NCBI GenBank assembly: GCA_907163375.1
Contig: CAJQUW010001790.1
Location: 45,805 to 109,804, forward strand
Direction: 5' to 3'
Source of the DNA: Prostheceraeus crozeri
Taxonomy: Eukaryota; Platyhelminthes; Polycladida; Euryleptidae
Length of the DNA: 64,000 bases
A program made the translations under genes and the position numbers. The notes beneath the pieces are model-generated. The model did not search any database, was not told where the DNA came from, and saw nothing but the letters and a program-made list of their open reading frames with translations. Shown here in pieces: positions 12,891 through 25,259 of the stretch (its first letter is position 1; each line of letters begins with the position of its first letter).

Positions 12891-13325
12891 TGAACCCTAC
12901 CCGATATCGACTAGACAGGCCCAGATCTCGACCTCATGCCCGACCTGAACCGAGTTATTGCTGAGAATTTGTTGTTATTTGAGAAATGTTGAAGTAAGAA
13001 GAGAATCGTTCCCCAATGGGTTGCGTATCTTTGGCAATCATTTCCACCAAATAAGACCATGTGTTTAGCCCGATTCTCGCTGCGATAATTTTGGAGGCGC
13101 TTTTCTCGGTAAGTAGACAGTTCGGGATATTGGCAAAAACAGGATACCATTGCAGCAATCTCGATCTGAAAAGTGCAAAATATGCAGGACACCCTTCATG
13201 CTTGAGATCGCGAAGGATATAAAGGTGTTGGATTTCTTGACCATTCAAATGATGTGTGCATTCCATTTCATATCATCGGATGCGTGTAAGACAAGGACCT
13301 ATGATTTTGGATAATGATTGGTTGT

Positions 13326-14033
13326 ACGGAGTTTTCCACTTAATATACCCCTCCACTTAATATACTCGGTTATATTAACTCGCGCCAAACTTTCATGTCT
13401 TTGTAACATTCAGCCATTTTCTTGGAAATAACACTTCTGCTGATTTTTGTAAATCAAGTACTCATCTTGCTGTCTCATGTGATCACAGCGGACGAAGATT
13501 AGACGAAGGAATAAGTCTTATTACCTGTATACTAGGATTTTCAAAATCCCGACTTTTTCTGATCCCGGGATTAGCAGGTTTTATTCATTTACCGATAGTA
13601 TGTGTAGGCTAGCGTAGGCTGAACAATACTTGGCGCTGTTTTAAATTCTTCGACGACTATTTTGAACGATGCACTGTACAATACAACTAATGATAACAGA
13701 TAGACATGTGCCCTAGTGTCCATGAATTAATAATAACTTATCTTTTCACATGCAAACATGAACTATAACAATAAGTAGATCTGGTTATCGCACACAATAT
13801 ACGTGACTTTGTTTTTTTTTCATCACAGTTTCGTTTCAAGATATATGTACCAAATTATAAGCACCTGTAATAAATTGTTGTTGCTTTAAGTGACAGATTC
13901 CATCTCATGCATTAAATATGCTTATTTTGTGGTGTTTCCACTTTATATATCCGGGTATACCTGAAACAAACTTCTTCTGCAATTTCGTCATTTTTTAGTT
14001 AATATACCGGGTATATGAAGTGGAAAACTCAGG
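13326..14033. mobile_element. Internally deleted relative of the 7536-10517 element
   Basis: The left end (CGGAGTTTTCCACTTAATATAC, with a local duplication of the subterminal motif) and right end (GAAGTGGAAAACTCAGG) match the ends of 7536-10517, with TA on both flanks. The left 470 bp match 7536-7990 and the right 170 bp match 10349-10517. The junction is near 13802, where most of the middle is missing. Confidence 0.8.
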
Positions 14034-14710
14034 TACATGTTTAGCGGCAGAATCATCACTAAGGTAGGACACTGACAATTTCTAAACCGGAAATAGATTC
14101 AATCTTGATGTCCAAGATATGCTCATGGGCTTCCATGTAGCTGAACTTTAATGTGAGGCATTAAATCCATTCGGAACATACTAAATATTATATATTCGAA
14201 GGAAATTATTCTTTTAAATGCGGCTATTGTTTTAATTCATGTATACCTTTGTGAAGTTTTGTGACATAATTTACTTAAATTCTTCATAATCAGTTGATGA
14301 TTGCAAGCCGAATGAGACAGCCGTCATTCTATCGGTAAATTTTATATCGAACAGTTGGTATTAATTCGCAGACGAAAACAATACCAGGATCATAGCCGTG
14401 ATTAACGGATTACGTGGATTTCAAGAGGTGTTGTGCAGTCTTACAATTATCAAAGCAAATGAATGGTTACTGATTCGGTCTTCAAGTGCATTAACTATTG
14501 AGAGTCAAGGAGCCAAGTGATTTGGAATATTTGCTTTTATAACCAACCTGGCATATTTATTTGATGATCATTAGGTTTTCTTTCCATTGCCTCAGAATAT
14601 CTAGTCTAATGATGGCCGTTACTGACCGATTAGTTTGATTGATTCCTTGAATCGAAATATGTTTTATTATAGATTAGACGAGCAAGGGTTAAACTTAGCT
14701 GAAAAGGTTG

Positions 14711-14750
14711 CAGACTCCATGGCGCAGTGGTTAAGTGGTTGGGAGTGTGA
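14711..14750 (+). repeat. SINE head fragment
   Basis: GACTCCATGGCGCAGTGGTTAAGTGGTT resembles the A-box head of the tRNA-derived SINEs at 50672-51275. Similarity stops after about 40 bp and no B box follows, so this is a truncated copy. Confidence 0.5.
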
Positions 14751-14867
14751 CCATTTTTGTTTCATGAAAGAATAACTTTCAGGCGTAACATGGGTGTAGT
14801 TTCATTATATTCCCTTCAATTGAAATATTGAATCTGTACATGACAGGCCTGATACGTGTCATCACTA

Positions 14868-15454
14868 GGACCATTTTTATGACCAAAAACTAGAAAAATA
14901 TGACCTAAAAATCTGAGAAAAGATTTGATCTTGAAATAGAGCAAAAATTATGTTTCCATTTTCAAGCAGAAAAATAAAGAGTTCAATTTACGACCAATAA
15001 AAATGATTATTTCCAACTTTTACCACAGTATACCCATTTACAGCTTGTTGTACAAAACAGTAATGTAATGTACTACAGTTGATGTCACAAAAGGTCTGTC
15101 TTTGCATAGCATCTTCTTCAACATGGAGAAGAACGCTGTACCGAAGCAGCGGTTGTCTGCAAGGAAAGGCAGACGACAGACGAGGCAATCCTGGCCCCCG
15201 GCCGGTAACATTCATATCTGTGGGCAATGCATGCACTGGAACTGTCCTCAGACTGTATCACACTGCTGAGAAGACCGATATTGCGTCATTCTGCAGGCAT
15301 CTGTCATTTTCTATCCCCTCTTCCCGGCAACTTTAATAGTCTAAAACTACAGAAAAATGACCAAAATATGACTAAATATGATCAGATATAGAAAATATAA
15401 CAATAATACCTAACCCTAAAATATCACAAAAATATGACGTAATGAAAATTGCCC
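14868..15454 (-). mobile_element. Short DNA element with GGGCAATTTTTATGAC-type ends (copy 1)
   Basis: Ends GGACCATTTTTATGACC and (inverted) ATGAAAATTGCCC sit beside TA on both sides. Subterminal ATATGACC motifs recur. A second copy lies inverted at 30769-31559. The shared interior keeps open frames on both strands. The minus frame 14988-15236 (82 codons, containing QTFCDINCS) matches the plus frame 31155-31394 in copy 2 over most of its length. No known domain is recognised, and conservation may simply reflect recent common ancestry. Confidence 0.7.
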
Positions 15455-15967
15455 TAATAAATATAATATAATATAATACTTCGATACCCCGAGGTGGGCC
15501 AAATGTGTCTCCAAATCACATGAAATTCAATGTGAAACATGTTTCGTGTTTGAACTTTGTGACTGTGGCATTCATTTCGTATTATAAATAGCACTACAAA
15601 ATCACCAATTTTGGCTGAGTTTTGAACATTTAGAAATTTTACCGAAATTTTTGTTTGTACGAGTAAATCTCCTTAATGATTCCTATTTGCGATGACAAAC
15701 TGGTTGAATGTAGTGAGAAGTTCTCGGGGATTACCAAAAATCAATTGAATTTCAATTAATTGATTGCTCAACAACTTTAATTTTTTGATTTTTCAATAAC
15801 CTGGTGAGAAATGAGAGCGCTATCATCCGATAGATGTGTTCCATCAAATTTTGTCAATACCGCTCAACGCTTGAACTGAGATGCATTCTCAATCTACATG
15901 ACCTGGAATCAGAAAGGTAGAGAAACCTAGATAGAGAAGAGAGGAACAGGTAGAGATGTTGAAATTT

Positions 15968-16045
15968 TTTAATTCCAATTCCAGAGCAGAACTTTCAATT
16001 CCAATTCCAGTCGAAACAGTTCAATTCAATTCCAATTCCATAATG
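15968..16045. repeat. AATTCC hexanucleotide array
   Basis: Imperfect runs of AATTCC. A longer related array lies at 18519-18650. The arrays may be subterminal repeats of one 2.7 kb element, but I could not fix its ends. Confidence 0.7.
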
Positions 16046-16049
16046 AGAT

Positions 16050-18400
16050 TCAATTCCGACAATTGCATGACGCGTATATATTAATGTATCTAAAGTTTCC
16101 TCGCTTCAATCTAACCCATGTGCCCGTATCCTATCCTCGTTATTCCTGTGTGCCGTTCCCTGCGTCGTTCCTATGTGCGTTCTCATGTTCATAGTTCATA
16201 TTTCTTGTGTACATGTAGATGTATATATGTAGCCGGTCAGCCTACGCCATTTTCGTTTCGTAAACGAGATATTCAACATCTTGTGAAAAAGAGAAAAGAA
16301 AATTAACGGTCAGCAAAGAATCAAACGCTGAGAGAGAGAGCATAGAAATTAACAGTACCATAGAAAGTCCAAGAATGGAAATTGCATGAAAATTATGGCA
16401 CACGCCGGGGGAACTAAGTTGTGGTAAAACGCAAATTGTGCGAGCTGGTTTCCATGTTTTCTTATTTGTATTTATATTTATCAAGCCAAATTGTGTTCTG
16501 GATTGCTGCCCCTTGTCCAAAGATCATACACAACAGCAATAGTGAATGTACAAAATACTGCGGCGACAGGATGACAAAGAAAGAAATCCTTTAAAACGTT
16601 CTGTACGTTTATCATTTTGAAATATCGCTCCTATAATCTATCAAGAGTATTATCAGTCACATATGCAACTTGCAATGTCGATTTACAGAACATACATTGC
16701 TCCAGCTTGAAATCAGAGGTCAAGAAATCTTAGAGTATTCATTTTACTTGAAAGTATTCATTCCCCTGTTCACTATATTTGAACAATTTTCAAAATCTTT
16801 ACATGCTTTCGAATATCAGCTTCCAAAATATCATCACACTATATCACATGTGTCATTTAATGATTAATTGAAAAGTTCCAGCGACTATTCACCTATCTTA
16901 GAAATTATTGTCGGTGAAGAAGCTTTCAATGTGTTTATTCGACAAAAGCGCTAGGTTTCTTAACCGTATGAAGATCATCCTATAATTAGAATTTTTTCTA
17001 TTGAATTCTTGAGATATTCTTACAACCAGTGCACCGCCCACTTTCAATTATGACTTTGTGGACCAATTTTTAATTCGAATTTTGAAAAATAGTTGTTGAT
17101 GACTGCTGCAAATCGACACAATATACCAACCCGGGGAATAGTAGGCTATACCACATGAAACAATGCCACCATCTCACTTAATATTACCTTAATAAAAATC
17201 CTGCATTAATTTGTTGCCAACAACTTCCACAACCAACTTGGCAAATAGTTTGACTATGATACAATGTTTTAGATCGAATCTGATCTACAAACCATAGATT
17301 TTTCCATGTGCCATCATTGTACATAGGCAAAATATCAAACTTCCATTCAAGTGTACTATTATCTACTTCCATGAGAGAGAGAGAGATGCGAATAAATCTA
17401 TTAATAAACTGACAGAAGAAAGAAATTCAATGTGCGAATAACATGATTGTTGATGAAAGAAAAAAAGACGATAAAAATGATATCATGAAAACTGATTAAT
17501 GGTCCATGTTAAAAAAGGAGATTAAAAATTCCGTGATAGGAACGAAATGTGGTCGGGTCGGAAGCTAACGAGCAGCGATTAAAGTAAACTCTTTCAATTT
17601 TCAAAAGAAAGTGGATTTATCGTCAAGTGTCAAAAATTTGCATAACTTAGAGATGATGAGAAATTGAAACAACAACAACTACCAACAACAACACATACGA
17701 CATCTTCAGTAGCTAGAAGAACTCCGTGCTCTCGCGGTGTAACTTGACTACAGAAGTAACAACTACAACTGCCTACCAGCGAACAACAACACAGTAGCGT
17801 ATGCTGCAACACATTAGCGAGCGCGATTGAAGATTGACGGTATAAGTGACACTGATATTCATGATATTTATGATATTATTTTGGTATAAGTGAGTCCGAT
17901 CGAATTGAAGTGAATTCAACATCAAGAAGTGAACTGCAAGTTTAAAGTTTTTCTTTTATCGTTGAGTATCGCATTTGTATAACTATAGTCTTGAAAATTA
18001 ATATTGTCAATTGTTGTGATTGGAAGTTGAATAATATTTCATGTCATTGCCATTTTAATTGAATCATTAATTATTAGAATAATTTGTTGACACTGTCTAT
18101 ATTGTGATTTGAACTGACAGGCTGCCCTTTAATGCAGCGTTAATTTTCCTCTTTCCAAACCAATTGTTTTTCGTGTGTACAACAATTAAGTTAATCTCCA
18201 ATTTTTGTGCTTATCCAATCAATAACTAAATTCAACAATTGTTTTATTTTGATTAATTATCTTACCTGATAAATAACAGATTGAACAAAGATGATTATCT
18301 TTTCATTGTTTGCTTAATACTGAATTATCCGGTGGTTGTAGGCCCATCAAAGTCACAATTAGCACCCTTTATTCAACAATAGAATAAAACCAGCTCCGTC
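16050..18400. other. No gene seen
   Basis: About 2.3 kb with only short open frames (65 codons or fewer). A CAACAA-rich run lies near 17670-17700 and a GAGAGA tract near 17373. Nothing supports a gene. Confidence 0.45.
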
Positions 18401-18518
18401 GATCTATCTCTCTCTCTTATCTCTGCATGCAGTTAACACAACGGTCGAATACTGTGATTTCAATTTTTGTACAAATAGATTTATCACAGGTCTATCGAAA
18501 AAGTGGAATTGAGGTTTA

Positions 18519-18650
18519 TCAAGGTCAATTCCAATTCCAATTCCAATTCCAATTCCAGTAGATTCAAATATCGTCAATTCCAATTCCAATTCCGACGAAA
18601 AATGGAATTAATTCCGGGTCGGAATTAATTCCAATTCCGACTTTTCCAAC
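18519..18650. repeat. AATTCC hexanucleotide array
   Basis: At least six consecutive AATTCC units, then diverged units ending in GGAATTAATTCC. The minus-strand peptide with repeating Gly-Ile is an artefact of this array. Confidence 0.8.
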
Positions 18651-18869
18651 TCTGATGTTGGCACTATGTCAAGAGAGATCTGGACCCTCAATCGACGCAA
18701 GAGCGAACAGAATGGAGAAGACGCAACCATCTCGACAACCGACATAACCCCAGTGTCCAACCCTCAAACCTGGGGAAGAAGAGACAATAAACGAGGAGTA
18801 AGTATGTAAATCAATTGATGGCAGGACACTTCAATTATTAATTAATTGATTGACTCTAATTCCCATTAC

Positions 18870-19704
18870 CAGGCTTGCCGTTGGGAAGGATTTCCAGCCC
18901 AATCCCAACCCCAATGAAATTTTCCATTGGGATCCCAATAGCCTGGTTTAGAGCTAAAAACGTACGCAAGTTGATCCCAAGCTGCATCGGGGCTTACCTC
19001 GTAGGCCTGCCATATGTGTTCCTTTTTGAATTGAAGAAGGCCACGGACGTAGGCCTAGGACTATAGTGGCCTTAATAGTAATAGGGGCTTTAATTGATTT
19101 TACACAATTATGTATAATAGGCCTACTGTATGCCTAAATTTTGAACCGAGACTGCCTTCACCTAAGAGCTTATAGGGGCCTACGTGTATCGCTGATATGT
19201 GTGTGTGAGCTACAAACAGTATGAATTAAGCCACCATCGGAAAAAGCGTTGTTAATAAACAGTTCGCCGCACGGACTCCTTTTGAGGCCATTGTTTCTGC
19301 GCAGTGTGACACTGTTACAGAGTTATACTATTACCCGTTTCAATTAGTGCCTCATACGCACGCGCAAAACACGAGTCGAGGCACAAGAAGGCCTCCGCGT
19401 TAAGTCACTATTTTGGACAACTAGGAATGCTAAAGCCATAGAGTAGGCCTAAAGATGACTGTGTCAATTTGTGTGAATCACGCTAAGAACTCTCAATGCT
19501 CAAATTCGAGAGAGGCAATGTCAGACGTGAGACACAGCAAAATGAAATGCTCAGTACAACCCGAAAACATTTGTAACGCACTGACTAATGTCAACGATTA
19601 CCTGTATATTTTGTTGGGAGAGGGCTCATAGGGATCTGTTGGTATTGGGGTGGATTTTTGGTAGCCCAATCCCAATCGAGATCCCAATCCCAACGCCAAG
19701 CCTG
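18870..19704. mobile_element. hAT non-autonomous element with perfect 8-bp TSD
   Basis: Starts CAGGCTTGCCGTTGGGA and ends with the inverse TCCCAACGCCAAGCCTG (one mismatch in 17). It is flanked by CCCATTAC at 18862-18869 and 19705-19712, a perfect 8-bp target duplication as hAT elements make. Length is 835 bp with no transposase. Subterminal CCCAATCCCAA motifs occur at both ends. The interior is unusually rich in AGGCCTA (for example near 19002, 19048, 19119 and 19445), unlike the surrounding DNA. Confidence 0.93.
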
Positions 19705-19712
19705 CCCATTAC

Positions 19713-21200
19713 ACATGATTGAGTGATTGTCAGGAATCATGATAAAATTATATTTGCATCTTTCATGATTTTTATGTCTCTCTAATATCGACTGAAGCAT
19801 CTGTCCAAAGTGTTTACACCTCCAACACGTGGCACCCGAGAATGCAGAAGCTCGCACTGAGAATTCCCTGAGATTTTTGACTTCTCAATAGTCCACTTCT
19901 CCTACAGAGGCCTGCATTCTCTGCATTTTGCAGCAGGACGATACACACGCGAGCACACACCCCTCCATCACCTATGAGTTGCAAGGTGTCCAATGTGTGC
20001 CCATCAACTGTCCTCAACCAATTTCTCATTTCAGATGCACGTCGTAGATAACTTATGATAAGTAATCAACATAAAGTGATTAATGCCAACCTAGGTATTG
20101 CAATTACAATTAGTTAATGACATATTAATAGTCGGAGCGCGTTTTGAAAGCTCTGATAATTGTGGCAAATTTCAGACCTTCAAACAGCTATTTTCAAAGT
20201 AGTAAATTTGACTTTTCGGTGATTTTCCGACGATTTCATCAATTTTAAAAGGAAATCCGGAAAGCCATCTACTACCAGAAATATCGTTCTTCTGGATGTC
20301 GTGTGAGCAATCTGCCCTAAAAGTGACATCACAATCAGGAAAGTGACAAACCTCATTTTGAGTTATTAAAAGAATAAGGATCATTACGTTATGAAGTGCA
20401 CCAAACTCGGAGGCACATGGATCGACATAAGCAAATGAAATTTTGCGGTGTTTGACGCTCCGTAAAATGCAAGGCGATTGGAGCCACAACTTAAGAATTG
20501 TCGTTTTAATTTTGTTAGGCGACAATTTACAAATTATAAACAATAAGAAGCTCGTGCGCGAATTTGGGAAGAAAACGTCAATAGCTTTCGGACTAAATGC
20601 TCTTGAAGAATTGCACGTAGAATTTTTACCGACACTACTGTGTGATCAGAGTGAGCAATGACTCATTTAAAAAAATATTACTATGTCTAACAGCCATGTA
20701 TCAATGTCATGAAAATTATTCTGCTACACCATGCCATGTCTGTCTTGTCTATGTAATCATTTCGGTACATAAAACTCTCGCAGTTCCTAGGTTTTGTCTG
20801 TGGCTATCAATGGTTTGGTACAAGACTTCCTGATAGTCTTCATAGACATCTTGATTATTTAATACTACCACGGATTGCTATTTATGGCAATGACTTCAAA
20901 ACCTGAGTTGAAGATGTCTGTGGACTAGACATGAGGAAACTATGTATTACTGCAATATAGGGCTGATGAAGAAGTTTTGACCGATAGAAATTTAATTTCA
21001 ACCTATGACCTACGTATTTTAGTCACAATAAATGCGATCATAAATTCCTCATGTTAATTTGATACGATTACGTTTTTTCGCTTCCTCAGCGCCATGATTT
21101 ACTATTCATTAAATATTGGTCTATGCAAAATATTGGTCTAGGGTATTGTTTTAAATTGGCATAGAAAGATACCATCATTTTCACAAAGAAAAACGGTTTC
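19713..21200. other. No gene seen
   Basis: A minus-strand open frame of 123 codons (20172-20543) is the longest here. Its product has no recognisable domain, signal or repeat, so I do not call it a gene. Confidence 0.4.
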
Positions 21201-21202
21201 GA

Positions 21203-21720
21203 TTAAATATGCTGAATTTCAGAAAAAACTGAGGCAAAACTATTCATTCTATGCAACATTATTCGATAAGTGTTTGAAATGATCGCCATCAGCATTGATG
21301 GCCCTTTGCCATCTTCATGAAGCTTTGTGAAAGCTTTCCAGTAGGATCGCCGGCCTTTTGATTCTAACCATTGGTTTATTGCTGCAATGACTTCTGCGTC
21401 AGTGAAGGATTGGCCTCGCAACGAATTCTTCATCGTAGAAAACCGGCAATAGTCAACTGGAGATAGGTGTGAGAATACGGAGGATGGTACAGTGCGGAAA
21501 GCCCAACTTCAAACAGCTTCTTCTTTGTTTCTGAAGACGCGTGTGGTTCGCATTATCGTGTAAAAGAAGTCAGCAAGATTGACACGTCCCTTTTCCCACA
21601 CACCGGCCTTCATCTTCTCAAACTCCTCACCATAAACAATATGCCACGTGCTGTCTGTGACTTTAGGATTGCATTTATAATAAGCATTATGTGGATAGAA
21701 TATATAATTCATAGGTTAAA
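21203..21720 (-). pseudogene. mariner DD34D transposase, C-terminal fragment
   Basis: Minus-strand frames together spell mariner C-terminal landmarks: HDNA followed by a degraded PH motif (near 21540), YSPDLSPVDYCRF across a frame change (near 21440-21475), KNSLRGQSFTDAE, the WLESKG segment, and INADGDHFKHL near the end. At least three frameshifts separate them, and no N-terminal DNA-binding half is present. The third catalytic residue is Asp (PDLSPVD), the mariner type rather than Tc1. I did not find clear inverted ends. Confidence 0.85.
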
Positions 21721-22022
21721 TAACAAAAGAGATCAAATCTCTCTCCGTCAACACCTTTTCATCAACCCTATAGATTTAATATGCCACGTCTAATGACTCC
21801 CACTAGAGAGAAGTAAGGAAGCAGAGAGAAAGTTTATGTTTAGTTACTTTATATGTTGATTAGGCGTTTCCCAAAATGAATGACACTCATACTTCAAAAT
21901 TTCATCTACATACAGTCTAACATTAATTTATGCTCTCTGAATGTCACTTTTCCATCAACTTTGTAGAAGGAATTGCAATCTACATCTTTATAACAGCGTG
22001 GTAGGTGGAGAATGGTAGAATG

Positions 22023-22183
22023 CTGTTATACCATAGTCTTGCGGGAATGTTGATGTCTTAACAACTTAGCCAAATCCAAATCCCTACAATACGTGCCTTC
22101 GATCTATAGCCCTTCAGTCGGGAGTTGTGGGCTGGTTTTGATACATGCACGTGTAATATACCGCCGCTAGACTATGGTATTAT
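22023..22183. mobile_element. MITE related to 39728-39871
   Basis: Left CTGTTATACCATAGTCTTGCGG and right CCGCTAGACTATGGTATTA are inverted and match the ends of the element at 39728-39871. About 160 bp, with a diverged middle. Confidence 0.75.
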
Positions 22184-22487
22184 CCTCGAACATCCGCAGA
22201 TTGCATTTTCAAAAAAATGAAAAGAACTTTAATTTTGAAAATAATTCATGCATGAAAGGGCTAATCATGAAGATTTCATCATTACAAAACAGCATGCGTC
22301 GATTTCGCCAATGTTCACTCCATCTGTAGTAGAGGATCAGAATTAGATTGTTGAAGAGCGTCGGTTAATTGCAAATGCAACTAAACACAATATGATGGCA
22401 CGCGCAAGAAACTTGCTAAATGGACAGAAAGTGAAATACAATAGGTTCAGTTCATCTCCGGTTTCATCGGCAGATGAGTTTCCTCTA

Positions 22488-22793
22488 AGTAGACTGTACG
22501 CTAAGTGGGCCTCAACAGAGTGGGCTTCCGCTAACTGGGCTTTCAGCAGAGTGGGCTGACACCTCCAGCGAATGATGGTGCAACGTCAATACTCCCCCTT
22601 TTCTGGGGGGGGGATTGGATGGCTTTCTAGTGGGGTTCCGCTATGTCGTCTTTCAGTATAGTGGACTTCCGCTAAGTCGACTTTCAGCAGTGTGCTGTCC
22701 GCTGAGTGGGCTTTCAGCAGAGTGGGCTGACACCTCCAGCGAATGATGGTGCAACGTCAATACTCCCCCTTTTCTGGGGGCTTGGATGGTACT
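22488..22793. repeat. Minisatellite-like GC-rich repeat
   Basis: Roughly 30-bp units of the type TCCGCTAAGTGGGCTTTCAG plus CAGAGTGGGC recur about six times. A 60-bp block (GGGCTGACACCTCCAGCGAA onward) occurs twice, about 180 bp apart (near 22552 and 22732), each ending in CCCCCTTTTCTGGGGG. Confidence 0.75.
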
Positions 22794-22912
22794 GACACAG
22801 TCAGACTTAATTATGGAGCGTTGTGATCTTTTAGTCCGGATGCCCTTCCTGACGACTTCTTATGACACTTTCGAGGCTCGACATCTGGACCGAAAGATCG
22901 CTAGGTAAAGCA
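22780..22912 (-). repeat. tRNA-derived SINE copy
   Basis: On the minus strand this matches the SINE at 50672-50864: a diverged tRNA-like head, the body block GGAAGGGCATCCGGACTAAA, then GATCACAACGCTCC and TGTCAGTACCATCC. The A-box head is damaged, so it is unlikely to be transcribed. Confidence 0.7.
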
Positions 22913-23691
22913 CAGGACACGGAGAGCGTCAATACGACGGAAAATTGCGGGTCACATGGGAAAGTAGGCCACGACATTTGAAAACATTCTACAGGAGAAC
23001 CGCTAGCTCCTCTACAAAAATGCTTTGCCTGTCGTCGGCTGGTTTGTCGTTGCGGGGTCTTTGTTCGTCAACAAGTATTTGAAGTATACGATCTTACTTA
23101 ATAATACATTAGCAGCGGATTGTAATGAATTCCGACAAATTATCTCGATCGCTACACTTTAGGTACAAAGAATTCGTATACTTATCGAAAGGTTTTGTTG
23201 GTAATGTGAATCCTTTCGATCAAAAGTCTGAAGATTACAGGTGTAGGCAAAAATGTTCTCAAAATTCTCTGCTGGTTTTCACAGTATCTGTGTCACATGC
23301 GCTGTGTGATACCTCTATTGACTGTGTTTGGAATTTCTGAACAATTATGAAGTGGCTGCTTAATTGCGTAGTCTTCGACAGTCATTGTGTTTCCAGACAA
23401 TCTGTTATTTCATCAGCATAAAAAGATGCGACACTTCCTTCTGTGCAAACCGAAGATAATGTGAGCGGATAATTCTGTGCTTAATGAGGCACCTTAATTG
23501 TCTGAATAGAGTCACCTTCTTTAAAAACCGAGATTTCATAATAATCTTTGGCGAAAACCCTCATAGTAACGTGAAGCAGCGCATTTTGAGTCACTTTCAC
23601 AATTTTATTTCGGGCGATAGTAACAAATAACTCAAGAAATTGCAACAAAACAAAAAGTGATATGTTCAAATAATAAAAAATGCTGCTTAAA

Positions 23692-24276
23692 TAGGGTGAC
23701 CAGACGCTATTTTCCAGGACAATCACGTATTCTAATGCATTTTTACATGTCCGTTTTATTTAAAGAGAATGTTCAAAATGCCCCGTATTAAAATCCAGAG
23801 AAGATATAGGACTGTTGCCGCTATTATTAGTTTCATTTACCAAGCGCATGGAGGCACGGGAGAGCCGGAACAGCATTCATTGCATTTTAGTCCTTAGATA
23901 ACAATAGATTGATCACACCAGAATGGAATAACAAACATACTATCGTGTCAGATCGACGGAGTGATACTTTTGGAGAACTACAGGTGCAAATGGTCTAATC
24001 TGCTGAAGTCTGTTGAAGAAATTTCGCCATAGAGTGTTCCGATTTCTACGACAAACTATTGAAGACAAACATGTGTGATGACACATTGCATCTAGCAAGC
24101 AGCATGTGTCAAAGGATTCCAAGATGTAATTTCGAATTACATGCAGTCCTATCTTTATGCATCTGATCTGAATTCCATAAAATACGCAGGAATCCGCATG
24201 TTAAATGTAACTATAATTTTTTAAAAATCAACACTTCTTTGTCCCGTATTTACTTGAGATTAATCTGGCCACCCTA
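23692..24276. mobile_element. hAT (Zaphod/Tip100-like) non-autonomous element with perfect TSD
   Basis: Ends TAGGGTGACCAGA and (inverted) TCTGGCCACCCTA are flanked by TGCTTAAA at 23684-23691 and 24277-24284, a perfect 8-bp duplication. The TAGGGTGACCA terminus with CCCGTATT just inside resembles known hAT-Tip100 elements of animals. Length is 585 bp and no transposase is left. Confidence 0.92.
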
Positions 24277-24639
24277 TGCTTAAACCGGAATCTTTGCTAC
24301 TTTCACTATTGTGCTAGTGCTGAAATATTCTTATAAACATGCATGTAATACATATGGAACACGCGCACAGCCAGGATAGGAGATGACTTTGAAAATCAAA
24401 TTTACAGTATTGAGTCATATACATAATAATAAAGGCTGGCATAGCTACATCAAGCATTGACATTGAAATGCTCGATATCAACAATAAAATTCTTCGGGTT
24501 ATGCAACAAAAGACTTAGATTGTCGGTTCGATCTGTCGAATTGTTGATGGAACATCAGGAACTCTTGGACATAGTACACGTGGTTTGCTTCGATATTAAA
24601 TTTTATGAAACCTCTAAAAATTTGAACTCTTATTACAAG

Positions 24640-25211
24640 CAGGCCCTGTGCGTCGCTGCCGCTGCGGCAGAGACGTCAACATATGGGCTGTATCCAATCT
24701 CTTGCCGATTTAGTGCCGGACGTTTCCCGCGCCACTGTGCACTCAATGACGTCATTAAGAGAGTGATGGACTCGGCTGGATCTTACTCCGTACTGGAGCG
24801 CGCTGACCTTGATTGTGGAGAAGCGGAGGCTGGATGACGTCACTGCTTTCCCCTTCCGGAACGGGAAGGCCCTAGCTTGGGAAGCCACTTGTGCGGATTC
24901 TTTCGCTCCGTCCATTTGAAACACATCCGTCGTGGAACCGTGCTGAAGAGAAGAAGCACTGAAAATACGAGTCCCTACTCGACCGTCGCATCTTTGTTCC
25001 GGTGACCGTCGAAACTAGCGGTGTCATCGGTCCAGCTGCAACGTCACTCATCAAGGAGATGGGTCGCCGCGTCTCAATTGCGACTGACGAACCGAAAGCG
25101 ACGCAGTATCTGTTTCAGCGGCTGTCTCTGGCAATTGTGAGTGGAAATACTTTCGTCATTTCTTTGTCAACCACGTCCACGGGTCACTTCCCCTCTTCAA
25201 GGACGTGTTAA
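24640..25211 (+). pseudogene. non-LTR retroelement polymerase, C-terminal tail
   Basis: Three plus-strand frames in order resemble the C-terminal region found after the reverse transcriptase in animal LINE-type elements: GLYPISCRFSAGRFPRH and a following ALNDVIKR segment (about 24688-24765), then FPFRNGKALAWEATCADSFAPS (about 24849-24914), then VETSGVIGPAATSLIKEMGR and QYLFQRLSLAIVSGNT (from 25002). Two frameshifts separate them. The patch is much GC-richer than its neighbours, as expected of former coding DNA. No reverse-transcriptase catalytic domain is present. The element is 5'-truncated or decayed. Confidence 0.8.
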
Positions 25212-25259
25212 AAGGTGTAACTGTTTTTGTAATAACCATACAGCGCCTTCTTCAATAAA

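Noticed and set aside
12955-13266. Minus-strand open frame of 103 codons beside the minisatellite
   Set aside because: The peptide has no recognisable domain, overlaps another frame of similar length and relies on no clear start or splice context.
18404-18589. Minus-strand frame with repeating Gly-Ile
   Set aside because: It is a translation of the AATTCC microsatellite.
15952-18655. One 2.7 kb hAT element bounded by AATTCC arrays
   Set aside because: Possible ends (TAGAGATGTTG and CAGAGTTGG) are too weak, and the flanking 8-mers do not match.
20172-20543. Minus-strand open frame of 123 codons
   Set aside because: No family resemblance, no repeat-element context and no splice or UTR support; plausible by chance in 64 kb.
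24457-24837. 126-codon plus-strand frame as a gene
   Set aside because: Only its second half resembles a retroelement tail, and that similarity continues in other frames; it is part of a pseudogene.
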